Shown here one piece after another: positions 35,918 to 44,685 of a stretch of DNA of 64,000 bases. Source of the DNA: Streptomyces sp. ITFR-21 (GTDB lineage Bacteria; Actinomycetota; Actinomycetes; Streptomycetales; Streptomycetaceae); assembly GCF_031844685.1 (NCBI RefSeq), contig NZ_CP134605.1, positions 2,686,001 to 2,750,000 on the forward strand, written 5' to 3'. The position numbers and the translations under genes were made by a program. Positions within the stretch are counted from its first letter, which is position 1. Every line of letters begins with the position of its first letter. A model generated the notes under the pieces. It saw only the letters and a program-made list of their open reading frames with translations, was not told the DNA's origin and did not search any database.

Positions 35918-37875
35918 TGGCCCTGCCCTCCCCCAACCTGGACGACCGGCGCTTCCAGCAGCTCGTCGACGAGGCGAAGCGCTATGTGCAGCAGCGCGCC
36001 CCGGAGTGGACCGACCACAACGTCTCCGACCCGGGGGTCACCCTGATCGAGACGTTCGCCTACCTGGTGGACCAGCTGCTGTACCGGCTGAACCGGGTGC
36101 CGGACAAGAACTACACCGCGTTCCTGGACCTGTTGGGCATCCGCCTGTTTCCGCCGGCGGCGGCGTCCGCCGACGTCGACTTCTGGCTGTCGGCGCCGCA
36201 GCCGGACACGGTGACGCTGCCGGCCGGCACCGAGGTCACCACCGGGGACGGCGACGCGCAGGAGCCGGTGGTGTTCGCCACCACGGACGAACTGCGCATC
36301 CTGCCCAGCGAGTTGGTCCGGCTGGTGACCGCGCCGCACAGCGGCGGGCAGACCGACAGGACCGCCGCGCTGTCCGAGGGCCGCGACGTGCGGTGCTTCC
36401 GGGCGGCGCCCGAACCCGGTGACGCGCTGCTGTTCGGCCTGCCCACGGCGGTGCCGCGCTGCGTGGTCGCGGTCCGCCTGGACAGCCGGGTGGAGGGCGT
36501 CGGCGTGGACCCGCGGCAGCCGCCCCTGGTGTGGGAGGCGTGGGACGGCGCTGGCTGGCGCGGATGCGAGACCGGCGCGGACACCACCGGCGGCCTGAAC
36601 CGGCCCGGCGAGGTGATCGTGTACGTGCCGTCCGGGCACGCCGCGTCCGTGGTCGGCGGCACCCGGGCGGGCTGGCTGCGCTGCCGGGTCACCGAGGCCG
36701 AGCCGGGCCAGCCGTTCTACTCCGAGTCCCCGACGATCCGCGAGGCGACGGTGTTCACGGTCGGCGGCACCACCTCCGTGGAGCACGCCGAGACCGTCAC
36801 CGATGTGCAGATCGGCACGTCGGAAGGGGTCGCGGGCCAGACGTTCCGGCTCGGCAGGCTGCCGGTCCTGCTCGACGGCGGGCCGCCGGTGGTGGAGGTC
36901 TCCTCCGCCGAGGGATGGCAGCGGTGGGAGGTGGTGGAGCACTTCGGCCGCTCCGGCCCCGCCGACCGGCACGTCCGGGTGGACGCCGCCACCGGCGAGT
37001 TCTCCTTCCCGCCGGCGCTGCGCGAACCGGACGGCAGCCTGCGGCTGTGCGGCGCGGTGCCGGACAAGGGCGCCCGGATCCGGGTGGCCCGCTTCCGCAC
37101 CGGCGGCGGTCCGGCCGGGAACGTCGCCCGCGGCGCGATCTCGGTGCTGCGCAGCTCCGTGCCGTACATCGCCCGGGTCGCCAACCGGGAGGCGGCGCGC
37201 GGCGGGGTGGACGGCGAGACGCTGGCCAACGCCAAACTGCGGGCCCCCGACGCGCTGCGGATGCAGGAACGGGCGGTCACCGCCGAGGACTACGAGATCA
37301 TCAGCCGGCAGGCGGCCCCCTCGGTGCGCCGGGTGCGCTGCCTGCCCGCCGCGCAGGGGGCGGGCGCGGTGCGGGTGCTGGTGGTGCCGGACGCGGTGGC
37401 CGACGAGGGCGACCGGCTCCGCTTCGAGCAGCTGATCCCCTCGCAGCAGGTGCTCGAGGCGATCACCGCGAGCCTGGACGAGCGGCGGCTGATCGGGACC
37501 CGGCTGGTGGTGGAGCCGCCGGTCTACCAGGGCGTGACCGTGGTCGCCCGGCTCGCGGCGGCGCCCGGCGACACCGACCGGGTGCGGGACGCGGCGCTGA
37601 CGGCGTTGTTCCGGCACCTCGACCCGCTGCGCGGCGGCCCGGACGGCACCGGATGGCCGTTCGGGCGGCCGGTGCAGTACGGGGAGGTGTTCGGCGTGCT
37701 GCAACGCGCCGCCGGCAACGCGCTGGTGGAGGAGATCCGGCTGTTCCCGGCCGACCCGATCACCGGTCGGCGCGGCGCGCCGGCCAGCCGCGTCGACGTG
37801 GCCCCCGGCGCACTCGTGTTCTCCCACCAGCACCAAGTGGTCGTACAGGCGGTTGAACCGGAGGCAGGGGCATGA
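35917..37875 (+). CDS. gp6/gpJ-like baseplate wedge protein (Cis11-like)
   Basis: 652 residues, LPSPNLDDRRFQQLVDEAKRYVQQRAPEWTDHNVSDPGVTLIETFAYLVDQLLYRLNRVPDKNYTAFLDLLGIRLFPP, the standard N-terminus of these wedge proteins. Conserved centre PDALRMQERAVTAEDYEIISRQAAPSVRRVRCLP. One of the largest baseplate parts; dimers form the baseplate ring. Translation coupled on both sides. Confidence 0.95.
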   Translation: MALPSPNLDDRRFQQLVDEAKRYVQQRAPEWTDHNVSDPGVTLIETFAYLVDQLLYRLNRVPDKNYTAFLDLLGIRLFPPAAASADVDFWLSAPQPDTVTLPAGTEVTTGDGDAQEPVVFATTDELRILPSELVRLVTAPHSGGQTDRTAALSEGRDVRCFRAAPEPGDALLFGLPTAVPRCVVAVRLDSRVEGVGVDPRQPPLVWEAWDGAGWRGCETGADTTGGLNRPGEVIVYVPSGHAASVVGGTRAGWLRCRVTEAEPGQPFYSESPTIREATVFTVGGTTSVEHAETVTDVQIGTSEGVAGQTFRLGRLPVLLDGGPPVVEVSSAEGWQRWEVVEHFGRSGPADRHVRVDAATGEFSFPPALREPDGSLRLCGAVPDKGARIRVARFRTGGGPAGNVARGAISVLRSSVPYIARVANREAARGGVDGETLANAKLRAPDALRMQERAVTAEDYEIISRQAAPSVRRVRCLPAAQGAGAVRVLVVPDAVADEGDRLRFEQLIPSQQVLEAITASLDERRLIGTRLVVEPPVYQGVTVVARLAAAPGDTDRVRDAALTALFRHLDPLRGGPDGTGWPFGRPVQYGEVFGVLQRAAGNALVEEIRLFPADPITGRRGAPASRVDVAPGALVFSHQHQVVVQAVEPEAGA

Positions 37876-38435
37876 GCCGCGCGGCGGTGCCCGGTCTGCC
37901 GAGCCGGTATCCGATCGGCGGCCTGCTGCCCGCGCTGTACGCCGACGACGACTTCGCGCAGCGGTTCACCGCCGGTCTGGACACGGTGCTCGCCCCGGTC
38001 TTCGCCACCCTCGACAACCTGCCCGGGTATCTGGACCCGCGGGTGGCGCCGCTGGACTTCCTGGCCTGGCTGGCGTCGTGGGTGGGCGCCGACGACGACC
38101 CGCGGTGGCCGCCGGAGCTGCGCCGCGAGGCGGTGGTCCGGGCGGTGGAACTGCACCGCTGGCGCGGCACCCGGCGCGGCCTGGTGGAGCGGCTGCGGCT
38201 CACCCTGGCGGTGAACGCCGACGTCACCGGCGACGGCGGGGCGCTCTGGTCCCGCACGGCGGGCGCCGAACTGCCGCCGGAGCCGCCCGGCGAGGTGGTG
38301 GTGCGGGTGTGGCCGGACCGCGACCGGCCCGTCGACGAGGACCGGGTCCGCGATGTCGTCCGGGCGCTGTGCCCGGTGCACGTGTCCTGCCGGGTGGAGG
38401 TCCTGCCCGGCCCGCCGACCGACGAAGGAAGGTGA
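37872..38435 (+). CDS. gp7/phage tail protein I-like baseplate wedge (Cis12-like)
   Basis: 187 residues, SRYPIGGLLPALYADDDFAQRFTAGLDTVLAPVFATLDNLPGYLDPRVAPLDFLAWLASWVG, the phage tail protein I signature, then RREAVVRAVELHRWRGTRRGLVERLRL. Completes the baseplate wedge with the gp6-like protein. The short length indicates it lacks the C-terminal extensions of larger systems. ATGA overlap with the wedge gene and possible GTGA overlap with the next. Confidence 0.93.
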   Translation: MSRAAVPGLPSRYPIGGLLPALYADDDFAQRFTAGLDTVLAPVFATLDNLPGYLDPRVAPLDFLAWLASWVGADDDPRWPPELRREAVVRAVELHRWRGTRRGLVERLRLTLAVNADVTGDGGALWSRTAGAELPPEPPGEVVVRVWPDRDRPVDEDRVRDVVRALCPVHVSCRVEVLPGPPTDEGR

Positions 38436-38440
38436 GCTCC

Positions 38441-39520
38441 GTGCGTTCCTGTCCCTCGTGCGGCGCGCCCAATCAACCCGGCGACGACTTCTGCGGCAAC
38501 TGCGGGACGTATCTGGGCTGGTCCGACGAGGCACGCGGCACGTCCGCGGCGCCCGATCGCGCCGGGGCGCCCACGCCGTCCGCGCCGCCTGCCGGGTCCG
38601 CGCCGCCCACGCCGGAGGCCGGTTCGGCGGCGCAGGCCGGTTCGGCGGCGCAGGCCGGTTCGGCGGCGCAGACCGCGCGGGGCACGTCCGCCGCACCCGG
38701 CGCACCCACCGCGTCCACCGGCCCGGCCGCGCCGCCGCCCGAACCGGTGCTGCCCGTGCAGCCGGCGAGGCCGGTCGCACCGCGCCCGGTGGCGCGCTCG
38801 GCGGCGGCGCCGTCAGAGGTCGCCGGACCGCCGTGCCCCGCCTGCGGCACGCCCAACCCGCCGGGCCGCCGCTTCTGCCGGCACTGCGCGACGCCGCTGG
38901 CCCCGGCGCCGGCCGAGGCCCGAGTGCCGTGGTGGCGGACGATCCGGCCGCTGCGCCGCCGGGTACGGGCCGGCTCCGGGCGGGCCGTCCGGCTGCTGGT
39001 GATACTGGTCGTGGTCGTGGCACTGTGTGCGGCCGGGATCCTGCTGCTGCCCGCCGGACACGCTCTCTTCGAGGCCACCCTGGACAAGCTCGACGGCACC
39101 AAGGAGGTCACCCCGAAGGCCGTGGTGGCGAGCTCCCAGTTGCGCTCGCACCCGGCGGCCAACACCACGGACGGCATCAGCAACCGCTACTGGGGGATGC
39201 CGGAGCCGGGCGCCTCGGTGACGTACACCTTCCGTCAGCCGGTCCGCCTGGTCGACGTCATCATCACCAACGGCGCCTCCACGTCGCAGCCGGAGTACGA
39301 GCGGGAGGCCCGAGCGCTCCGGATGGAGATGACGGTGACCTCCACGGACCACCGGACGCACCACAAGACGCTCGACCTGACCGACGAGGCGAAGGCGCAG
39401 ACCTTCGAGACCGGGATCAGCGACGTGGTGAGTGTCCGACTGGTGCTGTCGTCGGTCACCGGTCTCACGCGGGGCCGCCATGTCGCCCTCGCGGAGGTCG
39501 AGTTCTACCAACGGGACTGA
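38441..39520 (+). CDS. Zinc-ribbon, single-membrane-span protein with C-terminal glycan-binding-like domain (CisA-like)
   Basis: 359 residues. Two zinc ribbons (CPSCGAPNQPGDDFCGNCG near the start; CPACGTPNPPGRRFCRHC at about 130) flank an Ala/Pro linker with a GSAAQA repeat. A membrane helix (LLVILVVVVALCAAGILLL, about 185-205) precedes a discoidin/NADase-glycan-binding-like domain (VVASSQLRSHPAANTTDGISNRYWGMPEPGASVTYTFRQPVRLVDVIIT). Topology: zinc ribbons inside, glycan-binding domain outside. By position and shape it resembles CisA, the membrane protein reported for the Streptomyces coelicolor system (from memory). GGAAGG precedes GTG 38441; GTG 38432 is the coupled alternative. Confidence 0.82.
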   Translation: MRSCPSCGAPNQPGDDFCGNCGTYLGWSDEARGTSAAPDRAGAPTPSAPPAGSAPPTPEAGSAAQAGSAAQAGSAAQTARGTSAAPGAPTASTGPAAPPPEPVLPVQPARPVAPRPVARSAAAPSEVAGPPCPACGTPNPPGRRFCRHCATPLAPAPAEARVPWWRTIRPLRRRVRAGSGRAVRLLVILVVVVALCAAGILLLPAGHALFEATLDKLDGTKEVTPKAVVASSQLRSHPAANTTDGISNRYWGMPEPGASVTYTFRQPVRLVDVIITNGASTSQPEYEREARALRMEMTVTSTDHRTHHKTLDLTDEAKAQTFETGISDVVSVRLVLSSVTGLTRGRHVALAEVEFYQRD

Positions 39521-39635
39521 GCACACCCGCCACCGGCCCGGCGGCCGTTCGCGGCGACCGCGGAACCGGGATACCGCCGACCGCACCGGGGACCCTGTGA
39601 CGTGTCGTCTGCCATCCGGCGCCTCCTTCGTCACC

Positions 39636-39975
39636 ATGGTGAGCCGGAGCGTTCCGCGTCTGCCTCGAAAGGCTTCCTTCCCGTTGAACGGGGAATCCGA
39701 ACTGCTCCGCGCTCTTGCCCGTATCTCCCTCGATGCTCCCCGGCTGGACCATATCCGCGCCCTGCTGGCCGAGCACGGCGGGGAATTCGACTGGGGCGCC
39801 TTCGTGGACCAGGCCGCTCGGCACCGGGTGCTGCCCCCTCGTCGGCCGCCATATCTCCCGGCACCGGCTTTTCCACGGCGCCGCGGGACTTCCGGTCATC
39901 CCCTACCACTGGCTGCACGAAAGCGCCTACCAGGGAAATCTGCGGCGCGATCTGACCCTGACCGAGCGGCGACCG
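39636..39975 (+). pseudogene. Nucleotidyltransferase-like (NTP_transf_5 type) gene remnant
   Basis: Reads ELLRALARISLDAPRLDHIRALLAEHGGEFDWGAFVDQAARHRVLP, then continues in another frame as LVGRHISRHRLFHGAAGLPVIPYHWLHESAYQGNLRRDLTLTERR. One extra C in the CCCCC run near 39833 explains the shift. The sequence then ends abruptly at an NRPS fragment. It resembles the N-terminus of putative nucleotidyltransferases found in NRPS and RiPP clusters; the catalytic GSx10DxD part is missing, so it cannot be functional. Confidence 0.6.
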
Positions 39976-40300
39976 TGTCCGGCACGAGACGCAGGCGGGC
40001 TTCGACGTCTCCGTCTGGGAGCTGTTCTGGCCGCTGCGCGAGGGCGCCGTGCTCGTCGTGGCCGAGCCCGGCGAGCACCGGGACCCGGCCCGGCTGGCCC
40101 GTACCATCCGCGCGACGGGTGTCACCGTGGCGCACTTCGTCCCCTCGATGCTGGACCACTTCCTGGCCGGACCGGACGCCGGGGCGTGCCGCGGGCTGCG
40201 GCGGAAGAACCTGTACGGCCCGACCGAGGCCGCCGTCGACGTGACGTACGCCTCCTGCCCGCCGGGGGACACGGGTCCCGTCCCGAGTACCTGGTGGGCC
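39976..40300 (+). pseudogene. NRPS adenylation-domain fragment
   Basis: Reads ETQAGFDVSVWELFWPLREGAVLVVAEPGEHRDPARLARTIRATGVTVAHFVPSMLDHFL, then NLYGPTEAAVDVTY. These are the A4-A5 core regions of an adenylation domain (about 105 residues of 500). The pocket residues visible include D-V in FDVSVW. It is fused without linker to the nucleotidyltransferase remnant, so a deletion joined two genes of a former cluster, perhaps the same one as the NRPS at 1-3992. Confidence 0.85.
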
Positions 40301-40432
40301 GGGACACCCGGCCGCTGCCGATCGAGGCGGACCGGCCGATCGTGGACAGTGGACCCGCCGCCCCGCTGACGTACCGGACCCACCGCCTTCCGGACCGCCC
40401 GGGAGAACGAGAAACGAAGAAGGGAACCCCTT

Positions 40433-41260
40433 GTGACCACTGCTCGCGCCGTCGTCCTCACGAATTTCACGAACCCGCCGGAACTGGCCTCGTTCGACGT
40501 GCCGCCGCCGACGCCGGGCGGTCTCACCGTGGCCTGCCGGTACGCCGGCATCTGCGGGACCGATCTGCACCCGGCCAGCGGCCACTTGGACGTCCCCACA
40601 CCGCTGGTGCTCGGCCACGAGGGACTGGGCACCGTCCACGCGCTGGGCACCGGCACGGACCGGGACGCCAACGGCGACGCGCTCGCGGTCGGCGACACCG
40701 TCATGTGGGCCTCGTCCATCGCCTGCCACGCCTGCCACGCCTGCCACGCCTGCCACGTCCTGCGTGAACCGACCCTGTGCGCGAACCGGCGGACGTACGG
40801 CGTCAACAGGCCCGTCACCGAGGAGTCCCCGCTGCGCGGCTCCTGGGGGGACTTCATCAGCCTGGAACCGGGCACCACGGTGATCAGACTGCCCGCCGGG
40901 ATCGACCCGGTGGCCGCCATGTCCTTCGCCTGCGCGGGTCCGACGATGGTGCACGCGCTCGGCGGGCGGCGGCCGGTGCGGCTCGGGGAGACGGTGGTCG
41001 TCCAGGGCAGCGGGCCGGTCGGTCTGGCCGCCGCCGCCCTGGCCCAGCTGGCCGGAGCGCGCGTCATCGGGCGCCTCAGGCCCCCCACCCGCGAAACCGG
41101 TGAGGCGCGCGGCCAGCCGGGGTCCAGGAGACCGGCGCCCGGAAGGTCCACCACCGCGGCCGGCCGTCGGCCGGACAGCGGATCACCTCCACCTCGCCGA
41201 GCCCCGCCGTCTCGCTGGGCTGCACACTCATCTGCTGGCGGCGCGCCAAGAAAGCCATGA
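40433..41260 (+). pseudogene. Zinc-dependent medium-chain dehydrogenase, 3'-truncated
   Basis: GTG start with GAAGGGAA ribosome-binding site. GICGTDLHPASGHL (catalytic zinc Cys and Asp), GHEGLG (zinc His-Glu), then a cysteine lobe CHACHACHACHVLREPTLC expanded by a repeated 9-bp unit, and VVVQGSGPVGLAAAALAQLAGA (Rossmann GxGxxG). Homology ends at about 41080; the remaining frame (from RPPTRETGEARGQ) is unrelated. The cofactor-binding half is mostly gone, so this is likely inactive. Similar dehydrogenases occur beside NRPS genes. Confidence 0.75.
40722..40757. repeat. GCCTGCCAC 9-bp repeat in the zinc lobe
   Basis: Four tandem copies encode a Cys-His-Ala run. Normal MDR proteins have a C-x2-C-x2-C-x7-C structural zinc site; here the spacing is a regular C-H-A ladder, so slippage has probably rewritten the site. 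Confidence 0.8.
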
Positions 41261-41291
41261 CATGATCGTGTTACGAGCTCTAAAACACCTT

Positions 41292-42575
41292 TCAGGATGT
41301 GGCCGCCGGTGCGGGGACAACGTCGTAGAAGCCGTGACCGTCCATGTGGCGGGTGCTGAGGATGTCGTGCATGACCGTGCTCTCCAGGGCGTGGACATAG
41401 AACACGCGCATCGGGTACGTCCAGTCGTCCACCGTGCGGTGGATCGCGCCTCCGGGCTGGGCGCTCAGCGTCAGGCTGTGGAAACTGTCCAGCGCCTGCA
41501 ACTCGGCCATCCTGGGATAGTTGGCGAGCTCTCCGGCCGTGGGCGAGATCATGTTAACCAGGCCGGCATGCCGCGAGAGCTCGTAGTCGTCAGCCCATCC
41601 TGCCCGGAAGCGGTCGGGGTCGACATAGGCGTCGGCCGTCCATTCGATCTGACTGGCGCCGGTTGCCGCACGGACGGGGATGTGGAGGTCTGCACCGCAT
41701 ATCCGGGCGGCCGTCTCGATCAGCCTCGGCCCGTCTGGAGTCAGCTTGACCTCGCTGTGGGCAGGGCCGTTGCGCACCCCCAGCGCGTCGAGGACCCGCA
41801 CGGCGTAGTCGACCAATGCGTCCTGCTCCACGCCGTGACGCGGCAGAAGGACCGCGCCCGCGCCGAGGTCGCGGACACCGTTGGCGCTGAGATGATGCAT
41901 CCGCCACAGGTCGGTGACATGGTGGCGGCCGTCGAAACTGACGGTGTTGACGAGGTATTCGGCACCGGGAAGGTACTCCTGCGCGAGTACCTCGGTGTTG
42001 TGCGTGCCCAAAGCGCTGTCGGTGCCAATGAGCGTCTCGAAGGCGGCGCGCACCTGGTCGGCACCGTCGCAGAAGCGCACCCCGTCGTTGCCCGCGCTGC
42101 GCAGCGGCTTCAGTACGACCATGCGGCCGTCGGACTTCTTCTGCCAGTTGAGTAGGGTGTCGAGGTCGGTGGCCAGGATCTGCTCGGCAGTCGGCACCCC
42201 CGCAGCCCGAATGCGCTCGCCCATCAGGTACTTGTCCCGACGGGACCCACTCAACTGAGTGCCGTTGGTCCGTAAGTGCAGGGCCTCACTCAGCGCGTCG
42301 GCCAGTTCGACGCCGCTCTCGATGCCGGGCAGCAGGCAGAGCGGCCCGAATTCGGCCACGATGGCGGCGGTCCGCGCGGTGTCACCCTGGTGCACGACCT
42401 CGGCAACGAAGTCCTCCGGGTGGTAGCTGCGCGCGTAGGAGGCGTTGACCACGGGTGCGCTTCTGATGTGCATGCACTTATAGCCGCGCCGGCGGAACTC
42501 GGAGGCCAGAAAGCGGGCGCTGGAGTACGCGTCGACGATCGCGACGACGCCGCGGCCAGCTGGCTCTTCCGTCAT
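41292..42575 (-). CDS. ATP-grasp ligase (BacD/carnosine synthase-like)
   Basis: 427 residues. N-terminal pre-ATP-grasp domain (VVAIVDAYSSARFLASEFRRRGYKCMHI), then DKYLMGERIRAAGVPTAEQI, MVVLKPLRSAGNDGVRF (ATP-binding Lys), EVLAQEYLPGAEYLVNTVSFDGRHHV and the Mg-binding HSEVKLTPDGPRLIETAARICGADL. These enzymes activate a carboxylate as acyl-phosphate and join it to an amine, typically linking amino acids. Last gene of the minus-strand unit starting at the 21-residue peptide, 7 bases after the peptidase stop. Proposed role: adds an amino acid or other amine to the processed peptide (inference). Confidence 0.9.
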   Translation of the reverse strand: MTEEPAGRGVVAIVDAYSSARFLASEFRRRGYKCMHIRSAPVVNASYARSYHPEDFVAEVVHQGDTARTAAIVAEFGPLCLLPGIESGVELADALSEALHLRTNGTQLSGSRRDKYLMGERIRAAGVPTAEQILATDLDTLLNWQKKSDGRMVVLKPLRSAGNDGVRFCDGADQVRAAFETLIGTDSALGTHNTEVLAQEYLPGAEYLVNTVSFDGRHHVTDLWRMHHLSANGVRDLGAGAVLLPRHGVEQDALVDYAVRVLDALGVRNGPAHSEVKLTPDGPRLIETAARICGADLHIPVRAATGASQIEWTADAYVDPDRFRAGWADDYELSRHAGLVNMISPTAGELANYPRMAELQALDSFHSLTLSAQPGGAIHRTVDDWTYPMRVFYVHALESTVMHDILSTRHMDGHGFYDVVPAPAATS

Positions 42576-42582
42576 GGGAACC

Positions 42583-44685
42583 TCACTGGGATGGGGGCGA
42601 GGGCAGCCTGGTCAGGTCCAGCCCGGTGTGGTGGGCGACGAAGGCGAGCACGTCCGCGGTCAGTGCCGCCGCGCTGCTCGCCGAGCGCCCCCGGTGGCCC
42701 GCACCGGCCTCGCTGCGCAGCAGGACCGGCGCCCCGTCGGCGCCGGCGTACTGGAGCGCCGCGCACATCTTCCGGCCGTGCATCGGATCCACCCGCGCGT
42801 CGTTCTCCGACACGGTGATCATGATCGCCGGGTAGTCGGTTCCCGGCCTTACCTGGTGGTAGGGCGAGTATCCCAGCAGCCAGCCGAGTTGCTCGGGGTC
42901 GTCCGCAGAGCCGTACTCCGCAGTCCACAGGTGTCCCATCCCGGACCGCTCGTAGCGCACCATGTCCAGGAGGGGAGACTCCCAGACCGCCGCTTGGAAC
43001 AGTTCGGGCCGCTGTGTGACCGCGGCCGCTGCCAGCAGGCCCCCGTTGGAGCCGCCGTGGATGGCGAGCTGAGGCGCCGTCGTCCAACCGCCGTCGGTCA
43101 GGGTGAGCGCTGCGGCAATGAAGTCCTCGACCACACGCTGCTTGTTCTCGCCGACCCCGGCACGGTGCCAATCCTCGCCCTCCTCACCGCCGCCACGCAC
43201 ATGGGCCACCGCGTGCACGCCGCCGGCCTCCACCCAGGCGAGTACCGCCGGGTCGTACTCAGGGGCCATCGACGAGCCGAACCCCCCGTAGCCGAAGAGT
43301 ATCGCAGGCCGCGGGCCGCTCCGGTCAGACGGTTCGACGATCCGCATGCGCACGGCCGTGCCGTCGGCGGACTGGTAGGTGACCGTGGAGCTGACCACCG
43401 TGGGCACCGCGACCGTGCCGGGGGTGGCCGCCCACAGCGTGGTGGTGCGGTCGCGGGCGTCGTAGCGCAGGATCGACCCGGCCGAGGCATGGTCGGTGTA
43501 CGAGAACCATGCCTCGTGGCCGCCTTCGGGCCGCTCGAAGAGGCCGCCGATGGAGCCGCCGCCCGGCATCTCCACGGCGCTGAGCCACGCACCGGTCTCC
43601 AGGTCGTGGACGGTGACCTCGCTGACCGCGTGCCGGATCCAGCCGACCAGCAACTGCGGCCGCTCCAACTCGGCCCCGTCCAGGATGGCGAAGTCGGTGA
43701 GCACCGCCTGCGGGTCCTCGGGCACCAGGTCCCTCCAGGATTCGTAGGCCAGGTCCGAGGGGTCCGCGACGCACAGCCGCGACCGCGGAGCGTCCCGATC
43801 GGTGAACAGGTAGGCGCGCCCGTCCCGCCACATGTACAGCCCGGTGTCGGCGTCGGCGCCGGTCTGCACGGGCCGGAACTCGGGAGCCTGCGGCGACCCC
43901 GCAGTCAGGTCCCCCAGCCAGAGGTCGCTGCGGCTCTCGGTGCCACGAGACGTGCCCAGGCTCAGCCAGCGCCCGTCCGCGCTGACGGTCAGACCGTACT
44001 CGTCGGCTTCGGGCTGCCCCTCCCCGAAGATCTGTACGTCCTCGCGGTCCGGGTCGGCGCCGACCCGGTGCAGATGGACACGGCGTTCCGGGCGGGCGTC
44101 GGGACGCTGCGAGTCGGCGGGTCGCTGCCGGACGTAGTAGTAGGTCTCGCCGCCGGGGAGCCAGGCGACGGCGCCGTGGCCTGCGCCGGGGATCGGCCCC
44201 TCGACGGACCCGCCGGTGGCGACGTCGAGCACGTACAGCAGCGACTCCTCGCTGCCCGCGCTGGACAGCTTGTACGCCAGCCGCCGCCCCTCCCGGTCTG
44301 GGAGCCAGAAGTCCAGGGTTGTGCCGCCGGCCGGGTCCAGGCGCAGCGGGTCGATGAGGACGCGCTCCTCGCCGGTGGGTTCCACCACCAGCAGCAGCGC
44401 GCGGTCCTGGTCGGCCGAGCGACGGGTGAGGAAGTGGCGGTCGCCCCGCCAGACCGGCGAGCCGACGTGGCCGGTTCCCATCAGCTGGGTGACGCGAGCG
44501 CGGAGCGCGGAGCGTCCCGGCAGGTCTGCCAGGGCGCGCTCGCACAGCTCGTGCTGCGCGGCGGCCCAGCGGGTGGTCTCCGGGCTGTCGGCGTCCTCCA
44601 GCCACCGGTAGGGGTCGTGGTAGAGGTGTCCGTGGAGCTTGTGGGGGCGGTCGTCGCGGCGGGCGGCCGGGGAGCGCCCAGTCAC
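42583..44685 (-). CDS. S9A-type prolyl oligopeptidase
   Basis: 700 residues. N-terminal HLYHDPYRWLEDADSPETTRWAAAQ (the classical POP opening), a seven-bladed propeller, and the C-terminal hydrolase: ILFGYGGFGSSMAPEY, HGGSNGGLL with catalytic Ser near 545, SENDARVDPMHGRKM with Asp near 630, and GAGHRG with His near 665. No signal peptide, so cytoplasmic. Members cut after proline in peptides under about 30 residues, and some plant and fungal members macrocyclise RiPPs. The 21-residue peptide at 49086 has a single proline, TTTP-YVAG. ATGA overlap with the transporter gene. Confidence 0.93.
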   Translation of the reverse strand: MTGRSPAARRDDRPHKLHGHLYHDPYRWLEDADSPETTRWAAAQHELCERALADLPGRSALRARVTQLMGTGHVGSPVWRGDRHFLTRRSADQDRALLLVVEPTGEERVLIDPLRLDPAGGTTLDFWLPDREGRRLAYKLSSAGSEESLLYVLDVATGGSVEGPIPGAGHGAVAWLPGGETYYYVRQRPADSQRPDARPERRVHLHRVGADPDREDVQIFGEGQPEADEYGLTVSADGRWLSLGTSRGTESRSDLWLGDLTAGSPQAPEFRPVQTGADADTGLYMWRDGRAYLFTDRDAPRSRLCVADPSDLAYESWRDLVPEDPQAVLTDFAILDGAELERPQLLVGWIRHAVSEVTVHDLETGAWLSAVEMPGGGSIGGLFERPEGGHEAWFSYTDHASAGSILRYDARDRTTTLWAATPGTVAVPTVVSSTVTYQSADGTAVRMRIVEPSDRSGPRPAILFGYGGFGSSMAPEYDPAVLAWVEAGGVHAVAHVRGGGEEGEDWHRAGVGENKQRVVEDFIAAALTLTDGGWTTAPQLAIHGGSNGGLLAAAAVTQRPELFQAAVWESPLLDMVRYERSGMGHLWTAEYGSADDPEQLGWLLGYSPYHQVRPGTDYPAIMITVSENDARVDPMHGRKMCAALQYAGADGAPVLLRSEAGAGHRGRSASSAAALTADVLAFVAHHTGLDLTRLPSPPSQ

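Noticed and set aside
41076..41258. Minus-strand open frame of 60 codons after the ATP-grasp gene
   Set aside because: No ribosome-binding site, no motif, and it overlaps the unrelated tail of the truncated dehydrogenase.
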